Shown here one piece after another: positions 1 through 14,706 of a DNA stretch of 64,000 nucleotides. Positions within the stretch are counted from its first letter, which is position 1. The number at the start of each line of letters is the position of its first letter. A program made the translations under genes and the position numbers. Under the pieces are notes generated by a model. The model did not search any database. It saw only the letters and a program-made list of their open reading frames with translations, and was not told the DNA's origin. Source of the DNA: Pratylenchus scribneri (taxonomy: Eukaryota > Nematoda > Chromadorea > Rhabditida > Pratylenchidae). The stretch lies in the NCBI GenBank assembly GCA_030063045.1, contig JAQSEB010000047.1, positions 186,001 to 250,000 on the forward strand, written 5' to 3'.

Positions 1-312
1 GAAATGGTTACGGAGAAGAATTTGGCAGAAGGAAGAGTTTATCCCCGGCTGAGGGAAATCCGCGAAATCTCAATCAAAATTGCAATTAAAATTGCCGAAG
101 AATGCTACAAAGTTTGTTTGAATTATTAAAAATATTAATAAATAATTTAGGATGGAACGGCCAAACTCTATCCGGAACCAGAGGACAAAGAAATGTTCAT
201 TCGATCGCAGACATATTCCGTCGAATATGAGGATCTCATCAATAAAACTTATGATTGGCCGGCACAGGACATGCGCCATGGATTTCCCATTCCACCGGTT
301 CAAAATGAATAA
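1..312 (+). CDS. NADP-dependent malic enzyme, C-terminal end (partial)
   Basis: This is the 3' end of a gene that begins before the window. Two exons (1-111 and 151-312) join across a 39-bp GT-AG intron and read EMVTEKNLAEGRVYPRL, then IAIKIAEECYK, DGTAKLYPEPEDK and a tail ending PIPPVQNE before TAA at 310-312. The stretch around GRVYPRL..IREIS..IA and the LYPEPEDK segment is the typical C-terminus of cytosolic and mitochondrial malic enzymes, which decarboxylate malate to pyruvate with reduction of NAD(P)+. The catalytic core lies outside the window, so cofactor preference and location cannot be judged. Confidence 0.85.
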
Positions 313-629
313 ATTATTAATTTTAATTATTAATTTTAGGTCCGAAGAGACAGTATGGACGATTGAAAATATTCAAATTTGATTAATTCCCGAATTATTT
401 GTTGCTGTGAATAATAATTTGACACAAATTTTTGCCGTGTGAATGTGAATCTCCCCAAAATATCAAATTTTTATTAATAAATAGATATCTTTATAAAAGC
501 TTTTATTTCCCCGGTTTTAATGCATATCAAATAAATTTTGAATAAAATTTTGTTTAATTTATTCAATTATTTTGTATCGATCAAATATTATTTTTTTTTT
601 GATTTCTAATTAATAATTTTAATAGACCA
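313..629. other. Intergenic, malic enzyme to clpp
   Basis: Very AT-rich spacer with several AATAAA-type words (for example near 474-482) that could serve polyadenylation of the malic enzyme transcript. A poly-T run ends near 600. A trans-splice or 5' signal for the next gene could lie in TTAATAG just before 626. No ORF or RNA gene is visible. Confidence 0.5.
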
Positions 630-1692
630 ATGCTTCAAGCCATTACGCGCCGGGCATTTTCACGTTCAGTGAATGCCAGGATTTGGGTTCCAATAGGTGA
701 GTGAATATATTTTTTCATATATTTTTCGAATTATTTACTGAATTTTAGTTATCGAAAATGAAGGACGATATGGTAAAAAAAATTTTAAATTTGACTACAG
801 CTAAATTGATTTAAAAATTACAGCACAAGCTTATGACATTTATTCGCGGCTCCTCAAGGATCGAATTGTTTGCGTGATGACACCGGTCAGTGAACAATTT
901 TATATTTAAAAAATTTAATATTTTAAGGTTAATGAACAAATGGCATCCTCAATAATTGCCCAACTTTTATTCCTGCAAGGCGAAAGTGGAAAGACCCCAA
1001 TCAATATGTACATAAATTGTCCAGGTTTTACGAAATTCAGAGAAAAATGTTAATTTTACAAAATTAGGTGGAAGCGTAACCGATGGACTTGGCATTTATG
1101 ACACGTGAGAAGCCATATAAAATTATTAAATTTAATTTTTTTGTCCAGAATGCAGTACATTTCAGCGCCGGTGGCCACTTGGTGTAGGTTTATCGATTTT
1201 TTAAATATTAAAATTTTTCATTTATTAGGCATTGGACAGGCAAGCTCGATGGGAAGTTTGTTGTTGGCGGCAGGCGAAAAAGGGATGCGCCATTCATTGC
1301 CGAATGCACGGATTATGGTTAGAAATTAACAAATTTATTTTAATTTTATTTTTTAGGTTCATCAACCGTCGGGAGGAGCGCAAGGAATGGCATCGGATGT
1401 GTTGGTTAGTTTAGTATTTTATTAAAAAATTGGGACAATATTTTATTTTTGTAAGATTCGAGTTGCTGAGTTGGAAAAATGCCGTCAACGGCTCAATGAA
1501 ATTTATTCCCATCACACGGGTCAAACTGTGGAAAAGATTGCCGAAACATTGGAGAGGTTATAATTAATTTTGAATTTATTAAATCAAATATTATTTATAT
1601 TCAGGGATCGCTTCATGAACCCTCAAGAGGCAAAAGAATTTGGCCTGATCGATCAAATTGAGACGCATTCTGGTTCATTGCCAAATTATTAA
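630..1692 (+). CDS. clpp-1: Mitochondrial ATP-dependent Clp protease proteolytic subunit
   Basis: Spliced product of roughly 215-225 residues over about nine short exons. It begins [13 protein letters not shown], an arginine/serine-rich, acid-free leader that looks like a mitochondrial presequence. Recognisable ClpP blocks follow: [25 protein letters not shown], the catalytic serine in GQASSMGS (about residue 114), the catalytic histidine in MVHQPSGG (about 139), and [11 protein letters not shown] with the expected third-triad aspartate. ClpP forms the tetradecameric barrel that, with ClpX, degrades matrix proteins and takes part in mitochondrial stress signalling. The usual IN(S)PGG serine is cysteine here (INCPGG). 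Start chosen because it gives the presequence; stop TAA at 1690-1692. Confidence 0.93.
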
Positions 1693-2297
1693 TTTTATTT
1701 CTTCCTTTTTTTTGTGTATGAAAATTTTACCCCAATTTTCATTTGTTGCGTTTTTTCCATTTAAATATAATAAAATTTACCGTATTGAACTGGACATTTT
1801 TTTTTGGAGACCGGACAACGAGGTTTTGTGAATTCAATTTTTCACTGATAAGGAAGGACACGAAACCTTCTTATCAAAATTGCTCATTACGAATCCAACG
1901 CCGACCCAATCTATTCCCAACTTCCCAACCAAACCCTTGGTTTTCTCCTCCATAAACTCCGTTGGCAAACAAAAGGAGAGGAGAGCGGTGAATTGGGAGG
2001 GAATTGACATTGGACAAAAATGGATGGGAAGGATGATTCCTTCGATCCATCCATCCTTTTGCTTCATTTTACTCCTTCACTCATTCAAATGTCCGGTCAT
2101 CAATAGCATCCATCGTTCTTCATTCCCAAATACGACGATGCCAGTGGCCCTTATCACAATTTTCCACCAATTTAATATTCCTTTGGCCCAGAAAGTCAAG
2201 ACATTTTACTTCGCAGTAATAGACCTTTTCAAATTTTATTGAGAAATTTTCCTCATTAAAATTCACTCCAATTCCAAATCCCCAATTACCTAAATTG
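1693..2297. other. Intergenic stretch downstream of clpp
   Basis: A 120-codon open frame at 1880-2242 has unsplit, low-complexity composition and no recognisable domain, and an overlapping frame on the other strand is also open. I treat it as chance. The stretch probably holds the clpp 3' UTR and upstream sequence for the hairpin at 2298. Confidence 0.5.
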
Positions 2298-2396
2298 AAG
2301 AAGAAAGGTTGAACGCAGTTAGAAGTGCATAAAATCGTTTAAAATTAAAAAGGGCGGATATTATGCACCTTCTTATTGCGCTTAACTTCCTCTTCC
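2298..2396 (+). ncRNA. mir-60: Candidate pre-miRNA, miR-60-like
   Basis: The two arms 2298-2332 and 2360-2396 fold into a stem of about 30 bp with a loop of about 26 nt. The stem has G-U pairs and a few mismatches and bulges, as animal pre-miRNAs do. The 3' arm from 2359 reads TATTATGCACCTTCTTATTG. Its first nine or ten bases, including the whole seed ATTATGC, match C. elegans miR-60-3p as I remember it (UAUUAUGCAC...). The 5' arm contains AGAAGTGCATAAAAT, close to my memory of the miR-60 passenger strand. The strand is chosen from that match. It lies between clpp (+) and CLN3 (-), so it needs its own promoter or a read-through transcript. The hairpin is seen directly; the miR-60 assignment rests on memory. 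Confidence 0.7.
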
Positions 2397-2596
2397 ATCT
2401 ATTTAACAAAAAATTTAAATATTCAAAGTCAAATATTTATTCAATAATAAAAATTGTGAGAAAATGAGAACAAAGGCAGGCAATGTCAAAATCACAGTAA
2501 GAATATGAGAGAAATAAAGGCCAAAATTAATATTATTATAGGAAAAAGTCAACAATATTATTAAAATTAATTAATGGAATATTAAATTTTTATTTC

Positions 2597-5509
2597 CTAA
2601 TGCCCGTGTCGATGGTTGCAAATGAAATTATGCGTCGAAATTGCGGCAAAACCAGCCAAAACAATGCCAAATGAGTCTGAGATGGCCACAAATGCAATTG
2701 AAAATTCTCTGTTTGCTTTTGCGATCTTCAATTGGATTAAAATTAAAATGAGCAAAAATACTTCAAAAGACAAACCGTCCGATGGATTGCGCTGAAAGTG
2801 TTCACATAAGCTGCACCGCCTAACAATCCTTCGTACAAAATGATGGCCATTAGAAGGAGCAGATGTGGCAAATGCGATCCAAAATAGGATTCCTCCAGCA
2901 AGAAAAGGGCATTGCCAAATTGAAGAATGGCCAGAATGGGAATGAAGATGGGCCTTATGGGAAAGAACCGAACGGAGGATCGACTGATGAAAACGCCAAT
3001 CTGTGAAATAAAAAAAAATTAGAATTAAAGAATGGATATTTGATTTTTATAACTGTGGATAACTTATTTAAACCGATATAATTAATTGGTTACAATTACA
3101 ATCGCAAATCAGAATTACAATTACAAATCCGAATTACAATTACAAATCAGAATTACAATTACAAATCAGAATTACAATTACAAATCAGAATTACAATTAC
3201 AAATCAGAATTACAATTACAAATCAGAATTACAATCGCAAATCAGAATTACAATCGCAAATCAGAATTACAATTACAATCGCAAATCAGAATTACAATTA
3301 CAATCGCAAATCAGAATTACAATTACAATCGCAAATCAGAATTTTACAATTACAATCGCAAATCAGAATTACAATTACAATCGCAAATCAGAATTTTACA
3401 ATTACAATCGCAAATCAGAATTACAATTACAATCGCAAATCAGAATTACAATTACAATCGCAAATCAGAATTACAATTACAATTACAAATCAGAATTACA
3501 ATTACAAATCAAAATTACAATTACAAATCAGAATTACAATTACAAATCAGAATTACAATTACAATTACAAATCAGAATTACAATTACAAATCAGAATTAC
3601 AATTACAATTACAAATCAGAATTACAATTACAAATCAGAATTACAATTACAAATCAGAATTACAATTACAATTACAAATCAGAATTACAATTACAATCGC
3701 AAATCAGAATTTTACAATTACAATCGCAAATCAGAATTTTACAATTACAATCGCAAATCAGAATTACAATTACAATCGCAAATCAGAATTTTACAATTAC
3801 AATCGCAAATCAGAATTACAATTACAATCGCAAATCAGAATTACAATTACATCAGAATTTTACAATTACAATCGCAAATCAGAATTACAATTACAAATCA
3901 GAATTAAAATTACAATCGCAAATCAGAATTACAATTACAAATCAAAATTACAAATCAGAATTACAATTACAATCGCAAATCAGAATAGGCGGAATTACAA
4001 ATAAAAATTAGAACAGGCTTAATTTACAATCACAAATCAAAAAAACAGTGATAATTAGGAAAAAACACCCAATTTCTAAAAGTTCGATAAAATTTTCAAT
4101 ACCAACCTGATAAAGAACTTGATTCCACCGATATTGTTGCATTGGGCTCAATTTGAATGAATGAGAACAATCGAAAATCAGCAATTCCAGGAGGCCTTGA
4201 TTTATGAAATATTCGGCAAAGTAGACGGTCGTCAATGGCACCATAAATTTCATAAGTGGCTGAAATTGAACCATTGATGAATTAATTTTTTATTTAATAA
4301 TTGAAATAAATATTTAAGGATTAAAAAATTGAAAGATTCTTCATTATTTTTTTATATAAAATATTTTAGTTGATTTTTTAGATATTAATTCAATTAGAAT
4401 TGATGTGATGATTATCCAGGTTTATGTATGAATTTTTATTTTTTATCGAATATTTATAAAATTTATTTACTAACCTTGATGGCACGAATTTTGGTGTGAA
4501 GAATTTTTCGAATTGTCGCTGTTCCATATTCAGCCTCATTTCCATATAATAAATTGTGCAAATCGTCGGTTGAGGATGCGAGTGAAGGTGGATGAGAATT
4601 GAGTGCCGAATAGCCAGACTGCCGTTGGCCAAACCAACTGCCAGGATTCAATGGCAAAACCCTTTGTACTGAAGGTGGACTGAGCAAAATTTGCCAATAA
4701 GTTAAGAAGAGGATGGCGGGAACAGTGAGCATGGCTAGCAAAGCATTTTGTGGAGTGAGGCCCAGTAATCGATGATCAGTGAGAATGGCAAAAGCAAGGG
4801 CACCAAAAATGCCGGCACCGCCTGTTCCCGAAGACCAGCTGTGGATGGCATCACTAAAATGCTGGATAATTAAATAAGTAAATGAAGGCTAGAAACTTGT
4901 GAAAATGGGAAGAAAGCGACAAATAGGTGACCTCGCCAAGACCGGCACCCAAACTGGCAAAAATAACACCTTAATTATTAAAATAATTATTTGATATTGT
5001 TTAATAAAAAAAATACCAAACAATCCGAATGTAATCGATTTGGAATAAGCAACGATCAAAAAGCTGGAGGTTTGGAAGAGAACGACGAGCAAATGTCGAG
5101 TCAAATAAGGAATTGGGTGGAGGAAGAATGGAGAAATCAATTTTATTGCCAAGGATGGTAAAATGTCAGCAAGAAGGACTGCACCCGTTGAAATGGTCGA
5201 ACATTTTAAATCCTTGATGTCTTCCTTAATAAATTTAAGGAAATTATGAAAAGAATATCAAAATTTACAATGCAATTGGTGTCATTTGTTGTCTCCTTTG
5301 ATCGTTCCAAAATGTCTTTGGCCGCACTCAACATTACCACATAGCCAAAATTGTTACAAAGGCCAAGTAACCTAAAATGCGATGTATAAATATTTTAATT
5401 CCCAATTTACTTACCAAAATGCAATTAAATTTCTCGTCAAAATTTGTCGATTAAATGAAAACCGCCTTTCCGTAGAAATTTCCAATGGCTCATCATCTTC
5501 AGAAATCAT
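2597..5509 (-). CDS. cln-3: CLN3 (battenin) lysosomal membrane protein
   Basis: A multi-exon gene read from ATG at 5509-5507 to TAG at 2599-2597. The product starts [17 protein letters not shown] and carries the CLN3 signatures in order: [17 protein letters not shown], a long hydrophobic core, [15 protein letters not shown], then IGVFISRSS and [14 protein letters not shown], ending near [12 protein letters not shown]3 is a polytopic protein of lysosomes and late endosomes; its human orthologue is mutated in Batten disease. Exons match the family well, with one short intron splitting the HND/SWSSGTG block near 4855. The intron between QVLYQ and IGVFISRSS is about 1.1 kb and holds a satellite tract (3090-3984). 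The first ATG gives a short acidic cytosolic N-terminus as expected. Confidence 0.93.
3090..3984 (-). repeat. Satellite tract 1, in a CLN3 intron
   Basis: About 900 bp of tandem repeats. On the + strand the long unit is 25 bp, two ATTACA hexamers followed by ATCGCAAATCAGA. A 19-bp short unit replaces the ATCGCA part with a direct AATCAGA, and a few units carry an extra TT (AGAATTTTACA). Degenerate copies continue to about 4040. The strand given is that of the host gene: the CLN3 pre-mRNA contains the TGATTTGCGATTGTAATTG sense. Because 25 is not a multiple of 3 and the unit has no stop codons, long spurious frames run through it. Confidence 0.97.
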
Positions 5510-5967
5510 TGCAATTGTTTTGTGTTCCAATTAAATTATTGCATTGTTGGAAATTGGAATTCGAAGCTGAATTAATCGAGATGAAAGAAATGGAAGAGGA
5601 ATTGGTTGAATTTAAAAAATAAAACTTGGCATAACGCATTTATTTAAAAATGACAATAAATCCAAAAAGTAAGAAATAATGTGAAGTTAGAGAGTTAGAG
5701 AAATGGATGATTAATAAAAAAAAAGAAAATGCAAAATAAAATTTAGTAAATTGTAAATTCTAAATTGAGACTCGAGATCCGAGATCGAGACTGTCTTATT
5801 TTTATTGTTTTCAAGCCAGCGAATATGTGAGATCAATTTTGAACTACCATTTTTAACGAATATTTTGTGAAATTAGCATTTCCTTCCCAAACTTTGCCTT
5901 ATCCGCCCAAATTAATAAACAAAATTCTTACATTCATAAATTTTTAGATAAAAAATAAATCTTTACA
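5510..5967. promoter_or_regulatory. Shared upstream region of CLN3 (-) and VPS4 (+)
   Basis: The two genes diverge from this 458-bp AT-rich stretch, so it should hold both promoters. A short internal duplication of GAGA(C/T)C words (GACTCGAGATCCGAGATCGAG) sits near 5768-5790. No TATA box can be assigned with confidence. Confidence 0.4.
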
Positions 5968-9075
<3,108 letters not shown>

Positions 9076-9377
9076 AAATGATGAATAAATGGATTGAATA
9101 TTATATTCTTTTTAATTGTAAATCTATGGATTTTTTCTTTGTAAGCACCATTATTTTAATCAATTTATATATGCGATAAAAACTGACACCAAAATTAATC
9201 TAATTTTAATAGGAAGTTAAAGAATACAAAGTGGTGGGAAGGAAATTCATAAGTCATTTTCAATAGAATTTAATTTATCAGTTAAATAAAAATATACAAT
9301 CAGGAATGAATAAAATCACATTTTTAATAAATCAATTTATTTTTTATCTCCACCACCGTCGTTTACATTCATTAAAA
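9076..9377. other. Convergent 3' ends of VPS4 and SLY1
   Basis: AT-rich spacer between two tail-to-tail genes, with AATAAA words for both strands (for example near 9082 and 9285). Nothing else is visible. Confidence 0.5.
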
Positions 9378-12300
9378 TTATGCAGCTCTTGATTTTTGAC
9401 CCAATTGAATAAGCTGAAAAACATAATTTAAATTGTAAATTAATTATTATTAACCTGTTCAACGAATTGTTTTGGATTGACCATTTCCGTGCATCCGTAT
9501 GTCATTCGCTGTAATCCCTTCGATTTTGCCCATTCCTGCACATTTTGGTATTCCACATAATTTCCACCGCCAATGACGAATGCAATCACATCCATTGCCG
9601 GTTGATTTTGGCGAATTCCACTTTAAATAATGAAAATTTTTGTAAATATTTGGAATTTATTTTACTCTTTTGGCGAAGAAGTGTTGGTCAATTTTGGATC
9701 AAAAATGCGGAATTCGTCCATGTCTTGAGAAGAGGAGGAGACAACATTTATGCCGGTCACCCCCACGCCAACGCCCGATGATTTTACTTCAGTCAATTGT
9801 TCAATCATCTAAAATTTGATAATTATTTTTAATAAATTATATTATTAAAAACCTTTGTGAGTGGTAAATTATGCTTTTTTGGCACCAAATTCTTCACACC
9901 TTCCATCACAAATTTTGAACTTTGACTGAGCAATTTTGAGAACATTCCAACAGTTTTTGTGCCAGCGCCCAAATGCAATTCAGTATTATGGCCTCCGGCA
10001 TTTATAAATGACCTAAAAATATTGAATTTATTTTTAAATTTTTATTTTTAATATTTTTATAATTTATTTAAAAAATAAAATACATTTAAATTGGATCTAA
10101 CCTCAATTGCCTAACAAAATGGAGTCCATCTGAATTGATGTCCTTTTCCTCCATGAATGCAAGCAATTCTCTTTGCTCTGCCTAAAAATAATTTATAGAT
10201 AAATTGACAAAAGTGAATAAAATTACATTTGAAAAGTTTTTGGAGCACGCGGCTATTAGAATGAATCGAAGGGCATCATCCGAATTTGGGCATTCTCGCA
10301 AACATTCCATCAGAGGAATTTCTGTAAAAAATTTAAATAAAAAATTAAAATTCATCCTTAAATTATAACCTTGTCCAGTCAACAATTTTTCCTCCGTCTC
10401 GTAGAGAATGTCCAATTTCCGATTTTTAATATTCTCCAGCAATGCGGTGGCCACATTTGTGTGTAAATCAATTAGTCGCTTTTTCTCCAACAATTCCGGT
10501 AAACTTCCAACGGCGCTGGATAATTTATTTGTGGCTGAGCCCAAAATGAATGATTCCGTTTCATCGGCTGGATCAAATCCCTAAATAAAACATTTAAAAA
10601 TTCTCTTCAAAATATTAAAACCATTGTGTCCTTTAGTCGTTTAATTTCGTCCTCATTCTTTCGGTAAGCTTCCAAATCTTCTTGAATGGCTTCGGCGACC
10701 AACGGGAATGGACTTCCCTTGAATCCGCTCCACAATTTATCTTCGCTGCTGTTGAATTCAAAATCTTTCGGTCGACCATTTTTGTCCTTCATCCGCACTC
10801 GATTTAAGTCCATATCCTAGAAAAAAAGAACGAAATTAGTAAATGAATTCAAACAATTTTGATTAAATTTATTATTCAATTTTCACTTAATGCTTTCAAA
10901 AACATTGGTATTGGTACTATTGTAGTTGGGCTCCACAAGGAATGAGGATGATTATGAGAATGATGGAGAAGATGAGGAAGATGATAATGAGAATGATGAA
11001 GAAGAAGATAATGAAGATTATCCTCAGCTTCATCTTCTTCTACATCGTCATCATCCTTTCTTCTCTAGGGAACAAACTGCAATAATACCAATTAACAACT
11101 TTTTTAAACAATGATTAATCTAAGGGTTAAGGTTTTTCTTAATAAATCGACTAACCAAAATGTCCGCAATCATTGCCTGATATGTCCATGTATGATGCAG
11201 CATTGTGGATAAATCCATTCCACGGTCGGCAATAACCAAAACTGGCCTATGGATGTTCAAATGACCAGCACGGACATTCTCTTGGACGAATAAATTGTTG
11301 CGGGCATCGCGCAAATTATCTCGAATTTTTTGGTCCAATTTCTTTAAATTATTTTTTGTTCATCATCAATTTTAATAAACCTCGGCAACTCTTTCCGCCG
11401 CATTATTCTTTGGGCATTTGATGATTGGAATGACGCCAAGTGTTACGCAAACAGCGAAGAGTCCATTTGCAATATTCGAAATGATTGATTCAATTTGTTC
11501 AGCGCCGGCGGATGGATTATTTATTGCTTGAAAATTTTGAAATAATTTCGATGGTTTTATTTAGGCTTACCAAAGAATGAAAATGGACTCTTCTGTGAGT
11601 AACGGTTGAGCATGAATAAATCATCTTCCAACGAAATGAATGAAAGGTATTGGTCGGTGACCTTGAGAAAATGATTAAAATTATTGGGAATATTTGGGGT
11701 GGTTTTTAAAATTGAATGGAGTTCGTCCCCTAGGAAGGAAGACATGGGATGATGATGAAGATGAAACTGAGTATCTTCTTCACCATTTTCATCATCATTC
11801 ATCATCCTCATCATTATCTTCCTTATCATCATCTTCTTCTTCAACGTCCTCATGTCTCCCCTCGTAGGGGGCAAACTCCGTGAATTCATAAATATGGATT
11901 AAAAAATTCAAACCTTTTCCACATTTTGTACACTTGCACCGGCCACAGCACTGTTGGCCAAATCCTCGAGCAAAGGCCTCGGCAATGGATAAATCATATT
12001 CAAATAATAACTATCATAGAGTGATTTCCTCAAATCGCCGCATAAAATTCGAATATTTGTTTGTGTTGGTGCAATCAAATAAATGGCCGGCACATCCGGG
12101 AGGCTTTCGCGTTGTGATTCCAATAATCTGATTAAATGTTTTGAGTTATAATTAAATTATATGATGTCACTTACAAATGCAAAGTGACGCCCAATTCGCG
12201 GAGTTGTTTAACATTGAGAAGTGGAGAAATAATATCCTGGCCATAGCTATCGAATATTAACAATTTCCACACCGGCTCAGTGGCTAATGTTGGATTCAAT

Positions 12301-12434
12301 GGTTGATTCAAATTTAAAATCTGCTTCAATGCGGCTAAAAAAGGGCAAAAATTAATTAATAAATTGATAAAATGAGACAAACCAATTTGCCTTGAACGAA
12401 GACTTTCCATGAAATTTTGCTGTCCAATCATCAT
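9378..12434 (-). CDS. SLY1: SLY1/SCFD1, Sec1/Munc18-family protein
   Basis: Read from ATG 12434 (MMIGQQNFMESLR) to TAA 9378, about 620 residues over many exons. Family blocks: VWKLLIFDSYGQDIISPLL, VPAIYLIAPT, VTDQYLSFISLEDDLFML, VTLGVIPIIKCPKNNAAE, DNLRDARNNLF, RPVLVIADRGMDLSTMLHHT, SGFKGSPFPLVAEAIQ, ELLEKKRLIDLHTNVATALL, FVMEGVKNLVPKKHNLP and, near the end, VIGGGNYVEYQNV. This follows the SLY1 (SCFD1) order throughout. The protein binds syntaxin-5-type SNAREs and supports ER-Golgi fusion. Two introns carry inverted-repeat elements (10911-11091 and 11718-11879) that leave the coding frame intact. The gene lies 268 bp downstream of the reductase gene on the same strand, so an operon is possible. 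Confidence 0.93.
10911..11091. repeat. Inverted-repeat element A (MITE-like) in a SLY1 intron
   Basis: About 180 bp. The left end TTGGTACTATTGTAGTTG matches the inverted right end TTGGTATTATTGCAGTTTG, and the interior is itself nearly self-complementary (GATGAGGAAGATGAT against ATCTTCTTC/CATCATC). The purine-rich half reads as an Asp/Glu-rich ORF, which is an artefact of GAT/GAG/GAA repeats. It is related to element B in the next-but-one intron. No target-site duplication is clear. Confidence 0.75.
11718..11879. repeat. Inverted-repeat element B (MITE-like) in a SLY1 intron
   Basis: About 162 bp with imperfect terminal repeats: GGAGTTCGTCCCCTAGGA at the left end and, inverted, GGAGTTTGCCCCCTACGAG at the right. 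The interior has the same GAAGAAGATGATGAT/ATCATCATCTTC composition as element A. It lies between the exons ending QNVEK and starting VTDQYLSF. The element puts an open frame across the intron (to 11889), but conserved protein alignment supports splicing it out. Confidence 0.75.
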
Positions 12435-12702
12435 TGTAAAACATAAAAGATTGAACTTTTTCCCCCAATTAAATAAACGTGTCTTTGTCCGTATGAAAAA
12501 TATTTAAACTGAGATTGCACAGTTGGCAATATGAATAAATAACAAGACGAATTAATTTCATTTTTATTAAATTGTTCCATCAAAATTCAATTAAATGAAT
12601 AAATAATATAAACTTAAATAAAAATATATTGCTCTATTCTCACTATTTTTCTTCTCAATTGTCAAATATATAATTCCCCTCTCATCATCTATTCAATTAT
12701 TC

Positions 12703-13891
12703 TTATTCCGAAGCAGCTGCCGCCTCCTTCTTCTTCAATGCACGTTTCCTGGTTTGCAGTGAATTGTCCTTCATAAATTTGTTCAAGAAGAATGTTGGAA
12801 CATAGCCGAACATAATTTCCGCCTGAATTTAATTAATCAATGATTTTATCCAATTTTTCTCTTATGGTCAACTTGAATTTGATGAGCAAGGCACCCGGTC
12901 GTCTCCTCAATGAGTCCAATGCTTCGCACTGCTTCGTAGGCAAATTTCTCGGGAGTTGGTGTGAAGAAAGATGCTTTGCGAACCTTCGCCAATTTGGTGG
13001 CCACCATCATCGGGCATACGGTTTGAACAATAATTCCGGTGTCGGCATATTCCTTGCGAAGAATTGAGGAAAGCCAGCAGACATATTTCTGGAAGAAAAC
13101 ATGTTTATTTAAAGTGAAAATTCTCTTGCCTTTGTTGCGGAATAAACAGCCAAATAGAACCAATCAAAATATGCAGCCGAGGAGGCAACATTGATCACAA
13201 CGCCTCGATGACGGGTTGCCATTTGTTTGAGAACAAAGGCAGAAAGCACAGTTGTAGGGACGGTGTTGATCACCTGAACAAAATTGTTTTTAAAATGATT
13301 TATTTGACTTTGACTTACTGTTATGTCTGTTAAGCGCTTTAATCCACCCTCGACTTGGTCGAAACGTTCCGGATATTCATAGCTCATTCCAACATTGTTT
13401 ACTAAAAATTATTTATTTACTAATTTATTTAATCTCAAATAATAATCACTCACCCAAAACACCAATTTCGAGCTGGTTAAGTTCATTGAAAATTGTCTTC
13501 TCATAATCATCCAATTGGGCGTTTGTGAAGTCGAATGAAATTGTTTTAACGTCAATATGGTCGAATTTTTTGCGGATTTCTTCTGCCACATTATTCAATT
13601 TGTCCATTGAGCGGGAGATAAGCACCAGGTTGAAGTTCTTCTTGGCCAATTCAAGTGCATAAGCCTTCCCAATGCCATCAGTACTGCCAGTGACCTAAAT
13701 TGATCATTTCCTTCCAAGTAAAGAGAAAAAGTTTCGCTTACCACAGCCCATTTTGCTCCGGCGAGTACAGGAAGATTTTGTGGCACCGCAAAAAGATATG
13801 GGAACACAACATTGTAGACGGATCGAAGCAATTTTAATAATGCGTAGACGATGGCAATGTAGCCAGCAAATGCAATATAGGAACAAGTCAT
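12703..13891 (-). CDS. LET-767/HSD17B12-type very-long-chain 3-oxoacyl-CoA or steroid reductase
   Basis: Short-chain dehydrogenase of about 315 residues (ATG 13891, TAA 12703). An N-terminal membrane segment (IAFAGYIAIVYALLKLL) precedes the Rossmann fold: cofactor motif TGSTDGIGKAYA, then NNVGMSYEYP, the catalytic serine in VASSAAYFDWF and the YSATK active-site tyrosine/lysine. The tail ends RKRALKKKEAAAASE; the lysines suggest ER retention. HSD17B12 and C. elegans LET-767 reduce 3-ketoacyl-CoA in fatty-acid elongation and can act on steroids. An upstream in-frame ATG at 13945 is not used here, because TTTTTCAG just before the chosen ATG looks like a splice or trans-splice acceptor. Which member of the LET-767/STDH group this is cannot be settled. 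Confidence 0.88.
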
Positions 13892-14426
13892 TTTTAGATT
13901 TTTCAACTGAAAAATAAAAATAATAAAATGATAAATGAAAGGCAAAAAAGGAGAAATGGAATGGGTCGATTATTTTATTCTAGGAGAGTTGAACCTATTT
14001 TCTCTGTGATAATGGCGCCACTTCACTATTAAAAAATGTTATGGGCGCGGGCGAGTAATGAAAATTGGGTTTGATAAGACCATAGTCATAGTGACGAATT
14101 TGCGAATTTAACGTGAATTACCACGATGTGAATGGAATGGTTTTTCAAATTGAAATTCGATAATTTTATTGTGAATATGAAAAGAAGCGAGACACGCTTG
14201 GCTTTGATTTTTCACATACAGTATCTAATATTGATTTATTTCACATATAGTATTTAATATTGATTTATTTCAGTATCTCTAAAACGACGAGACACGAGAG
14301 TCTTGATAATGTGATGCTGATGAATGATGATTCAACATTCAATCTTGTTTCATTCTTGAATCTTGAGATGACGTTAAGAAAGGAAGAGTCTTTAGTTGAT
14401 TTTTTAATTCCTACAAATTTTATTGA
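13892..14426. other. Upstream region of the reductase gene, left flank of the transposon
   Basis: Contains a direct repeat of about 34 bp around 14210-14275 (TTTCACATA(C/T)AGTAT followed by (C/T)TAATATTGATTTATTTCA). The transposon's left target-site copy TATTGA is at 14421-14426. The ORF frames here overlap on both strands and resemble nothing. Confidence 0.5.
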
Positions 14427-14706
14427 CACCCCGTCTGCGATGTGTGGCGCACGCGGCAAAAACTCATAATTCATCTCTAATTTTTCTTTTAATGTCTGTC
14501 ACACAATGCCACACTATTTTGCTTTTTTTTATCCAAAATTTCGATCCATTTTTACAAAATCAAGTCTAGCTCAGCTCCCTAAAATTAGATTGAAAATTCC
14601 TCTGACAATTTTGTGCAGAATTTTCCAGGCTACAAGATAGGCTAGAAATTTTTTAAAAATTTCATCTTTTAAGAAAGTTCTTCATCATTGAAGTTTAGAA
14701 ATAAAA

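Noticed and set aside
1880..2242. 120-codon frame downstream of clpp
   Set aside because: No domain, no splice structure, an overlapping frame on the other strand, composition like spacer.
3086..3907. A 273-codon open frame (and the longer ones at 24138-25135, 38050-39365 and 50959-51873) of [21 protein letters not shown] type
   Set aside because: These are translations of the 25-bp satellite. The unit has no stop codon and its length is not a multiple of 3, so all frames give the same peptide period. Three of the four tracts are in introns of conserved genes.
10926..11114. Asp/Glu-rich ORF (DDYENDGEDEEDD) in SLY1
   Set aside because: It is the purine strand of inverted-repeat element A in an intron antisense to SLY1.
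11557..11889. 110-codon frame extending a SLY1 exon upstream
   Set aside because: The upstream half is element B read through an intron; conserved SLY1 sequence joins QNVEK directly to VTDQYLSF.
13595..13945. Upstream start for the reductase at 13945 (MPFIYHFIIF)
   Set aside because: A TTTTTCAG acceptor separates it from the conserved N-terminus, so the later ATG at 13891 fits better.
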